Notes under the pieces: model-generated
What the model was told of the DNA's origin: nothing
Seen by the model: the letters and a program-made list of their open reading frames with translations, nothing else
Database searches by the model: none
In this document: one piece after another, positions 56,401-64,000 of the stretch
How positions within the stretch are numbered: the stretch's first letter is position 1
How the letters are laid out: each line of letters begins with the position of its first letter
Position numbers and translations under genes: made by a program
From: Incurvaria masculella
Taxonomy: Eukaryota > Arthropoda > Insecta > Lepidoptera > Incurvariidae
DNA: 64,000 nucleotides
Assembly: GCA_946894095.1 (NCBI GenBank)
Contig: OX335651.1
Coordinates: 14,282,501-14,346,500 of the forward strand
Direction: 5' to 3'

Positions 56401-57500
56401 TATAGTACGCACTAGTTGATAATAATTATCGTGGTGTCTTTTTGGCAACTACGATACACTTAGGGTAAATACTGCAGGTCTTACGACGAGATTATTGTTT
56501 TTCCATTAAAAACATTAAGAAATTAACACGAATAAACTCTTTATTTTAAGTTAAAAGCAATTTATCGGCAGAGCGCACAATTCAACGTCTGTTTCGCTGC
56601 CTACCCGCAAGAGATTGAGATTGCCTTCAAATTATTTCCATTTTTAGGATGGCCACAGCTATGAAAACATCTACAAATAAACATGAAAATATGCACATGT
56701 TTTCTAATAGCATGGTGCAGTAACGAAATCTTGATAAAAATAATGAGACAAAAGGATGCGGCCTTGTGCTTGAAGTTGAGTGTGCGAATCAAAATGTCTT
56801 ATACCGTAGGTATTTAATATTTGTAAAGTTTATGGTTTCCCGGTTAGCAATGCCGTACTGGGTCGACATGCTTTTCCTTCAATGTCGGAAATATCGTCAG
56901 GGCACTTTAGTGCCCCGGATTTTGTCTAACAGCCCGGCTAGTCAAGCGATAACTCAATGACACACGTCGACTCAGTTACGGCATAGCGCACCGGGAAACC
57001 ATACGTTTTACAAATATTTTTTATTAAAGTCTTTAATATTTTTCCCGCATACCAGATTTGCCATACTTTCTTCCTTTGAAGTAAGGTATTTTGGCGACAA
57101 AACTCGGTATAAATCGACGGAACGGAACCCAAGGGGTTACAATTCCTGCAACAAAAGACTAGTCACATACACGATCGCGTGAATTTGTACAAACAAATAC
57201 TGCAGGACGGGTCGTGTCAGGACGTGACGGCTCTGAGGCTATTTCCGGAGGGCGGCGGGAGGCAGGGGAGGCGACAGGGGAGGGAGAGGGGAATGCACGT
57301 AAACAGCGACTAAGCGTAAATATTGTCTACGGAGATGCGAATTTACCGTTATTTCGGCAATATTTTAATACTTTCCGGTTAAATTAATGGGATTACATTT
57401 TTAAATTATTCTGAAGCTCGGTGAGTGCTTGGATGGGCAAATAATAAAAAGTAGGATATAATCCCCCGCGCTTTTTGGTTAGCATTTTTTTCAATAATAT
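56401..57500. other. no gene recognised; may include LINE 5' UTR
   Basis: DNA upstream of ORF1 (56401-56480) could be the LINE 5' UTR, with no boundary seen. GCAATGCCGTACTGGGTCGAC near 56848 and the inverted GTCGACTCAGTTACGGCATAGC near 56967 form arms (with TTTATGGTTTCCCGG/CCGGGAAACCATACG outside) of a foldback at about 56820-57010. 57190-57310 is GC-rich. Confidence 0.4.
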
Positions 57501-57678
57501 TATTTTTTTATTTTGCCTATTTGTTGTTATAGCGGCAAAATAAATACACAATCTGTTAAAATTTTCAGCTGCCTACCTATTACGGTTCATGAGATACAGC
57601 CCTGTGATGGACGGACGGACGGACAGCGGAGGCTTAGTAATAGGGTTCCGTTTTCACCCTTTGAGTAAGGAACCCTTA
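57501..57678 (-). mobile_element. (GTCY)n MITE, copy 7, truncated
   Basis: TTTGTTGTTATAGCGGCAAA, CAGCTGCCTACCTATTACGG, GATGGACGGACGGACGGACA, GTAATAGGGTTCCGTTTTCA and TTTGAGTAAGGAACCCTT. The GGCCGG/ACTTGG end is missing. Confidence 0.9.
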
Positions 57679-58754
57679 AAATAACTGATGAACTTAATTT
57701 TGTCTAGGCATTGGAAAACTCAATCATGTCTATGTCGTGTAATAACGTGGCCATGTATTTGATGAAACATTAAAACGTACCGCCATAAATCCGTAGCACA
57801 AATTATTATAAATAATTAATAAATAAGATATAAACGGTATTTGTTCATCATATTATTAAGTGAACCTATTAACTATAATTATGACGCTATTTTTTATTCA
57901 TTAAATATTGTCAAGCAGTTCTCACGTGAGTTTGCCTCAGTTACTTACTTAAAGTATGAATTTACCTACATCAATTTATCGCCCGAGTAATGTTTCGCCC
58001 ACAATGGATACATAAACATTCATCGACACAACCAAAATAATTAATAAGAATATGATCGAAAGGAATAAACAAAAACACGTATCATAACCTAACAATCAAT
58101 CCAACGTGGCCATGATCTCTAAAATCAAAATTCTGTCATATTTAAAAAAAATCGTCTCTCGCAGCGCCCCCATCTCAAAATCTCGAAAGTTAGGCTCCCG
58201 TGTGCCCCCGATTTACATAAAACTTGTTTAAATGTTAATCTAAGGCGACACGTCTCTATGAGAGGGTATGACGCATTGACGTCGGCACCCGCGTCAAGGG
58301 GCTGGCTGAACACTCGAAGGAGAATAACCCTCTCACAGCGAATTTACCTTTCCCTTCGCGCATCGATTGCTTTCTAGCCATTCGCAGTGACACATTGCAA
58401 TTGTTATGGGGTCTTGACTCGTTTTTCCAGTTCTTTCAAAAACACAGACGCGAATAATGAAAAAAAAATAGAAAAAAAAAATAGAATTTTCCTACCTATT
58501 CATAACATTAATTATTTCATTAGGTGGTGCATGAGGAAATACAAAGAAAGAAAAGAGATAGAAATATTTACATACTTTCAGATTGCTTACATTTTAAGAG
58601 TCATAACACTATTTTAAAATGTATATTTGGAGTCGAAATAAAATGCTTTTATTGGATCTAGTATATACCTACAAGTACCATGTAACCATGCCGAGGTATA
58701 CGAGTTCAATGGAAAATTTCAGAGATTTTTTTATACAAATTATTTGAGACCAAG
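57679..58754. other. no gene recognised
   Basis: AT-rich. Frames at 58125-58313 and 58387-58617 have no known motif. Confidence 0.5.
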
Positions 58755-58870
58755 CCCGAGATAAATAGTCGTAACAGAAACTAGGGCTAACGAAAAGTAC
58801 TACTTCGTAACGTCACTTTCCATTACTTTGATATTTCGTCCATACGTCTATTATCTCAGCCCGAGAGCAA
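58755..58870. mobile_element. short palindromic MITE (family P), copy 2
   Basis: GTAACAGAAACTAGGGCTAA, CGAAAAGTACTAC, CGTAACGTCACTTTCCATTA and TTGATATTTCGTCCATACG match the left arm and centre of the copy at 40960-41082. GAGATAAATAG and CTATTATCTC form inverted outer words. Confidence 0.6.
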
Positions 58871-59254
58871 AGTTACTAAGTTTTGCCCCAAACGAAGGCC
58901 TCGGTTCGTCCGGTCCCGATTTCAGTCTCATGACTTATGGCAACCATAGTGGGGTACTATATAGATCTTCATAGAGACGGGCATGTCTGTAAATAGCGTC
59001 CTTTTCGGTAACTATGGTCATATTGAACTGTAAGTAGTTTAGATCTTTCGGGAGCAAACTCCAAATCCGTAACACAACTTAAGTAATATCAGTTTTAGCA
59101 TGCTATAAACCTATGAAAACATTTGAACATCACATCGTAAAATCCTCTCTCGGTGGGATGCACGTATTGCCAGATTAGTAAAATATGTTTGGTATTAAAC
59201 GAACATGACGAAAATATCAAAGTTCTTTGTGCATAGAACGCAAAATGTATTGCA
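58871..59254. other. no gene recognised
   Basis: No frame or repeat of note. Confidence 0.5.
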
Positions 59255-59470
59255 CTGTGAGCCCCAAATTAATTATTAAAGTTAAATATAACTATAGTAT
59301 TTGCGGCGAAAGCGTTTTCAAAATTGAAGTTTAAATAGTTTTGTTGTTAATGGCGGTTAGAAGTTTTAAAACGTTACATAGGTCTATTTGATCAAAATCA
59401 AAAGCTATCTTTAATTGCAATGAATTCGTGGCTTAAAGAGCGATACTTTTTGCATTCTGTGTACCAAAAA
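59255..59470 (+). repeat. diverged dispersed repeat, copy 2
   Basis: Colinear with 1130-1750: GAGCCCCAAAT, GCGGCGAAAGCGTTTTC, GGTTAGAAGTTT, and GGCTTAAAGAGCG before CTTTTTGC. Shorter than copy 1, with gaps. Confidence 0.4.
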
Positions 59471-60296
59471 CTGTGTGGATCGGAACAGTCTTAACGCGAA
59501 ACATTAATTGAATTTAAGAAATTGCAAGTATTTACAGCCCCTAAGAGTACTCGTAATAAAACGCAGGTACGCGCAGCTTCCATAGAAATCTCCGAGCGGG
59601 GTTGACTCATTTAGATGTGAAGTTGTATGCGTGCACGCAATATCGCCCTGCGGATGTCCTTGTATTTACTTTTCCAGCGATCGTAAAGATTGTGAAGGCC
59701 TCCATGACAGTTTGGCTCCAAACGGAAGGAGGGAAGGCTCAATTCTGTTCGTCGCGAATATGTTTGATTTTCTGCGCGGAGTAACAGGTAAGTACGTTAT
59801 TGGTAGAGTTCGTAAGGCGTGAGTCGACAACGCTCTTCCAGGGCACGTCTCTTGAATGAATACGAGAGGTGAGCTACGGGTGCGCTACTACCGAGCTCCT
59901 GGAGTTTGATAAGATGTCTAGAAATATAAGTGCCTTGTGTCTGTCTCTGTCGAACGTTATGGTTGTGATAGAGCCAGCGATATGGACTACGTTCAGACAG
60001 ACGTATCACCGAGCCGGGAGTAGACATTGAGGTTGCTTATTGAAACATAAAATGCGTATTTTCCACGACGCGAGAATCGTCCTGACGAGTTTAAAACTTT
60101 CTGCCACGTCGACTTCCCAGGAATCACGTGGCGGAGTTTCAAGCATAAGCAATTGCATAAAGGGGGTTTGCGACATTTTAAGAGGGACGTTAATTTATAG
60201 GTCATGATAGATCGAAACAAGTTTTCGTGTTTCACTGGGATAAACAAATATTTATAGCTTTGTTTAGTATATTGAAGGCTAATATTACGCCCACCC
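59471..60296. other. no gene recognised
   Basis: Frames of 60-84 codons on both strands at 59602-60247 without recognised motifs. Confidence 0.4.
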
Positions 60297-60505
60297 CCTG
60301 GTTATACCAACACACCAATTCCCAAAGGATTTAGGTGCCATGTCAGGACAATTTTTCATTGCCGTTTCGACCGAACATCATTTCTTCGAAGGTGATGGCA
60401 CTAACCCGGGCGGGCTTGAACCCTACCACCTAGCAGAGGAACCAAGAGTTTTACATGGATTCCGATCGTGAGCAGATCCGGGTACCTGGCTAGTGCACAA
60501 TAAAA
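60297..60505 (-). mobile_element. SINE copy, tail lost, unusual head
   Basis: Body words on the minus strand: CAATTCCCAAAGGATTTAGG, TGCCATGTCAGGACA, TTGCCGTTTCGACC, CTAACCCGGGCGGGCTTG, AACCCTACCACCTAG and TTTTACATGGATTCCGATC. The DNA beyond the junction (GAGCAGATCCGGGTACCTGG) matches neither the 5S-like nor the tRNA-like head well. Similar strings occur at 1465-1490 and 2350-2380. Confidence 0.75.
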
Positions 60506-61879
60506 GCAAAACCACCGTTTTATTAGCTTCATGCGCGTGAACTACGCGAATTCATTACCACCTCAAAAGTCAAAATTCCGAAAAAGAACATCATTGCGTA
60601 CCTTCGTATGTCCCTACGATGCTAACTAGCAATTCTGACTGCTCCCCACTTTTATTATGACAGTTTGCCGTCATAAGAGTTTAAGTCGTTTACTTGGAGA
60701 TCAGAAGGTTATTCGGCAAAAGAATATATGAAGTCACTGAGTTATGCGTGTTACAGGCCGGCAAATCAAACACTTTGGATTACATTGAAGAAATATAATA
60801 TGGAATGTTCATGGGCACGACATGTCGATGCAAGTACGAAAGGAAGACTGTCGAGCTTGTCTGTGATAGGCACGTAAGTCAACGGGTGCGCGGCAGGCGG
60901 GGCGAGGGACGAGGTAGCCGCGCTCGGGTTACATCCGGCCGGCGCGTCAGTGCTATATGTGCCTACCGGCACATCACTCTACCCTTAAAAAAAAGTGCCA
61001 TTTTGATTTTGAAAGTTCAGAAAAAATCAAAGAAAAAGTTGATACAAGAATTGACTGAAATTACACATTGCCGACTACATTCGGTCACTGACGGTAGCAT
61101 GTCGCAATGCCTTTATTGGCCATGCAGCAGTTTGCAATTCTCGTAAACATGCGTCAGCGGTAGCCAGGCGCTATTGGTTTAGAGGTTCGTCGCTACCGGC
61201 GGCGGCGGCGCCGGAGTCAGATTACACCTGACGCGCGCACCTCGGTACTGTTGCTACTTATGACATGTTAATAAGTACACACTACGTTCACTTGAATCTT
61301 GCGATTGACAATTTATAAAATTAGTAAGTAGTTGGTACATATTGATCATAGCAAAAAGAATAACAAAATCGTATGCACTGTACCTAGATTACATAATATT
61401 GATACAATATATCATTACATTTGTGAGAGAAATTACAATAATACATGATACAATAGCAATTACAATGAAAATTAGCGAGCCATCGAACTGAGATTAGAAC
61501 TCTACAAGTTACGGTAAAGCTAAGCAAGACAAGTTCGTTTCGTAAAGTTTACATTCATAAGTGAGATGCGCTACGTTAAGATACAGAAAGGTACAATACC
61601 AGTTGTCGTTACCATGTGCGTTACATCTTGTTGCAAAAATACATAGTTACCATTTACATAAAGTGAGCATGTGTCGTTGCAGTTCCATTGGTGCCTAATA
61701 CGACCTTATAACCGTAAGATACGGTTCAATAAAATTGTATAAAGGTGTACCAATATGTGCAATCACTGGACTTTTGCCCACACGCAGGGTGTTAGGTTAC
61801 CGTCCGCTGCGCGTGGCTCGATTAACCGAATAGTCTTCCGTTGAGCTGGGATCCCGGATGATCGATGCGAGCTGTTGCT
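60506..61879. other. no gene recognised
   Basis: CpG-rich patches lie at 60870-60970 and 61180-61245, the latter with GGC repeats and CAGATTACACCTGACGCG. Frames of 68-113 codons overlap on both strands at 60766-61146, with no motif. The patches may be regulatory. Confidence 0.4.
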
Positions 61880-62460
61880 GGCCGAGCACCGTGTGCGCTG
61901 TACTGCCAAGCGCCGTGTGCGCTGTAATGCCGAGCGCCCTGTGCCTTGTCGTGGCGAGCGCCGTGTACTGTACTGCCGAACGCCGTCCACTGTACTGCCG
62001 AGAGCCATCTGCGTTGTGCTGTTGAGCGCCGTGTGCGCTGTCTAGCCAAATGACGTGTGCACTGTGTTGCCGAACGCCGTATGCGCTGTCTTGCCAAGCG
62101 CCGTGGCGCTGTATTGCCGAACGCCGTATGCGCTGTCGTGCCGAGTGCCTTGTGCGCTGTCTAGCCAAATGCCGTGTGCACTGTATTGCCGAACGCCGTA
62201 TGCGCTGTCTTGCCAAGCGCCGTGTGCGCTGTATTGCCGAACTCCGTATGCGCTGTCTTGCCAAGCGCCGTGTGCGCTGTATTGCCGAACGCCGTATGCG
62301 CTGTCTTGCCAAGCGCCGTGTGCGCTGTATTGCCGAACGCCGTATGCGCTGTCGTGCCGAGTGCCTTGTGCGCTGTCTTGCCGAGCCGTGTGTACAGTTC
62401 TGCCGAGAGCCATATGCGCTGTCTCGCCGTGCGCCATGTGCGCTGTGTAGCCAAACGCCT
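61880..62460. repeat. 24/48-bp minisatellite open in all frames
   Basis: About 24 copies of a 24-bp unit (consensus halves GCCGAACGCCGTATGCGCTG+TCTT and GCCAAGCGCCGTGTGCGCTG+TATT). They are arranged as 48-bp dimers in the more homogeneous right part (62163-62345). A block starting with TCTAGCCAAATG recurs 119 bp apart (62041 and 62160), which is five units less one base. The period is a multiple of 3 and the unit has no stop in any frame, so long frames run through on both strands: 248 codons on the minus strand from 62543, 202 on the plus strand from 62050. They encode 8- or 16-residue repeats such as QYSAHGAWQDSAYGVR. I take them as by-products of the repeat. Confidence 0.9.
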
Positions 62461-63121
62461 GTGGGTCGGGTCGTGCAGAGCTCGCCTAGTATCTGCCGTG
62501 CCGGTTGGCGCAGTGCGCCGTCTAGTGGAGCTCGTGTTGTCATCGTGAAGTCCTGTGCTGGTGCTGTCTGTAACGTGCTAACTGTAACAGGCAGGAATGA
62601 ATCCCCGGTAATTTTGAATCCCTTACAATGGTCGCCATTGATCCCCGGTATTGTTTAATAAACACTGCCATAAAAGTAATGACCCTAACGACTATAAACA
62701 AACCACGCTCGCGCCAAACGCTCTCAAGTGGCTAGGAGGACGTAGGCAGCGGACGTAGGTAAATAGTGAATGAAGTGATACTGTTAAATACTTTTAGAGT
62801 TCCGTTCCCCAAGATAATAGACTAGGAGGTGGCGATTTGATATTTGAATCATCTTGAGTCCTATAAATAAAAGCTAATCGCTGACAACCTTTTTTACTGG
62901 TCGATAGTATCCGCGGATCTATCAGTGTTTGGCGTAACTTAGTGTAGTTCAATTACCAAAAAAGTTTAAACAAATGAAATGAAAAAAAAAGTTTACTAAT
63001 GAAGCTTAATTTCTGGCAGGTTTTATGACCAAAGTGGGAAAGTAGGAAAAAAATTGAAGTAAGTATACCATTACCTTACATTAAGTATGTACATTAGTAA
63101 AGCATAAATGAAGTATCTAAC
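62461..63121. other. no gene recognised
   Basis: ATCCCCGGTA occurs twice about 50 bp apart near 62600-62650. Otherwise AT-rich, with no frame. Confidence 0.45.
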
Positions 63122-63962
63122 AAGATGTTGCTCTTTGCGGACGATTGCAAGTTTTATAAAATTATTAAAAATAGTCACGACTCAATTCTTTTACAAAACA
63201 ATATTAATCGAGTGTCTTTGCGGTGATTTAAAAACAAAATGTCCCTAAATTTTCTAAAGTGTGTTCAAATTACATTTACGCGTAAACGAAAACCAGTTTT
63301 AACCGAATATTATGTTAACGACAATACGCTTAAGCAAGTGGATATTATTCGTGACCTAGGTTTGGTATTAGATAAAAAACTTTCATTTAATGCTCATATA
63401 GACAACATAATTTCTCGTTCTTTTAAAATGCTAGGTTTCAAACGTAATAGCAAAGTTTTTAAAAATCCTGCGGCAAAATTTGCATTATTTAACAGTCTTG
63501 TAAGAAGCATACTAGAATATGCTAGTCCAGTGTGGAATCCCAGCTACAAATTACATATACTCGTACAACGCATCGAGTGTAGTCAAAAGATGTTTTAAAA
63601 CTTTTTATCTTTTTTTGACAATAAAGGGAAGTTTCTTCCTAACTACACTGACGGACTGATTTTTTATGGAGTCAATTCTCTTGAAAAGAGAAGATTGCAT
63701 TCGGATATTATTATTATTTTTACAATTATTAATAATCAAGTATTAAGACCTTTCCTTTTGAGCCAGATAAATTTTAACGTACCAAGACCAAATTAAGTCC
63801 TAAATCCCTCTAAAACTAAAAAAACATAAGACTAATTTAGGTATATATTCACCACTTTCGAGGATCTCTTCAAATTATAATGCATTCGTTCATCATCACG
63901 ATATTGATATATCGGCCCCATCACTAGAATCACTTAAAAATAAGTTCAAAACCTGTATGTAA
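63122..63962 (+). pseudogene. Jockey-like LINE reverse-transcriptase pseudogene, 5' truncated
   Basis: The frame starts at KMLLFADDCKFYK, the RT motif with the catalytic Asp pair. It is interrupted by TGA at 63224-63226 and TAA at 63596-63598, both in the same frame. The 119-codon open part between them contains VDIIRDLGLVLDKKLSFN, an A-H-I-D-N segment, and SLVRSILEYASPVWNPSY, all typical of the region after YADD in Jockey-group LINEs. After the second stop, KGKFLPNYTDG, SLEKRRLHSDI and LLSQINFNVPRP continue, and a shifted part near 63870-63962 reads SAPSLESLKNKF before TAA. Nothing upstream of FADD is present, so it is 5'-truncated. It is only distantly like the 51-56 kb LINE. Confidence 0.88.
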
Positions 63963-64000
63963 TTATTTCCCCTCCTTTGTTCTTTGTAATAATGTTCACT

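Noticed and set aside
61797..62543. 248-codon minus-strand frame as a real gene
   Set aside because: It runs mostly through a 24-bp minisatellite without stops in any frame. The same DNA is open on the other five frames, so openness says nothing about coding.
62050..62658. 202-codon Cys/Arg-rich plus-strand frame
   Set aside because: It is another by-product of the same minisatellite.
1..64000. CRISPR arrays, bacterial operons, Shine-Dalgarno sites, rho-independent terminators
   Set aside because: The window is eukaryotic nuclear DNA. The tandem arrays have no unique spacers and no prokaryotic gene organisation is present.
1..64000. Endogenous virus or LTR retrotransposon
   Set aside because: I saw no protease, integrase or envelope-like frames and no paired long terminal repeats. 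All reverse-transcriptase matches are of the non-LTR type.

Overview
The window is AT-rich eukaryotic nuclear DNA with the repeat content of a moth or butterfly (Lepidoptera). This is an inference. It rests on repeat families I recognise as lepidopteran: several copies of the MITE that carries a (GTCY)n microsatellite, the AACCGACTTC...GTCGGTTTTTT repeat, polymerase-III SINEs with a shared body, and CR1/Jockey-like and RTE-like LINE remnants. I find no host protein-coding gene I can name, and no rRNA or functional tRNA gene. The DNA reads as intergenic or long-intron sequence filled with transposons and their relics.

Layout. 1-8.9 kb: mostly single-copy AT-rich DNA with a CTCF-motif foldback (3.4 kb), an unidentified open frame (3.9-4.3 kb), a SINE (5.6 kb), one copy of an unnamed dispersed repeat (6.6 kb), a TTAA-flanked MITE (7.2 kb) and a LINE 3' end (8.7 kb). 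9-20 kb: a second TTAA family (9.1 kb), two GTCY MITEs, the partner repeat copy (11.7 kb), a CpG-rich candidate promoter (13.0 kb), a foldback element (13.3 kb), a near-palindromic TTAA MITE (14.7 kb), a TTA-flanked MITE (17.1 kb) and SINE heads. 20-34 kb: LINE scraps, three copies of another palindromic MITE, and two or three candidate regulatory clusters. 34-37 kb: a cluster of four SINEs whose common body is joined to either a 5S-rRNA-like or a tRNA-like promoter head. 39.6-41 kb: a LINE pseudogene followed directly by the second copy of the 7.2 kb MITE. 42.1-42.5 kb: a 46-bp minisatellite. 42.6-50 kb: GTCY MITEs, SINE and TTAA relics, and a perfect 30-bp palindrome. 51.3-56.4 kb: a nearly intact two-ORF CR1/Jockey-superfamily LINE on the minus strand, with one nonsense codon in ORF2. 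57-61 kb: more MITE and SINE copies. 61.9-62.5 kb: a 24/48-bp minisatellite open in all six frames. 63.1-64 kb: a 5'-truncated Jockey-like reverse-transcriptase pseudogene.

How the parts relate. Most elements are non-autonomous. The SINEs would need a partner LINE for reverse transcription. The three TTAA-flanked families would need a piggyBac-type transposase, and none is present. The 51-56 kb LINE is the only element here that encodes most of its own machinery. All coordinates come from reading by eye, so repeat boundaries may be off by several bases.
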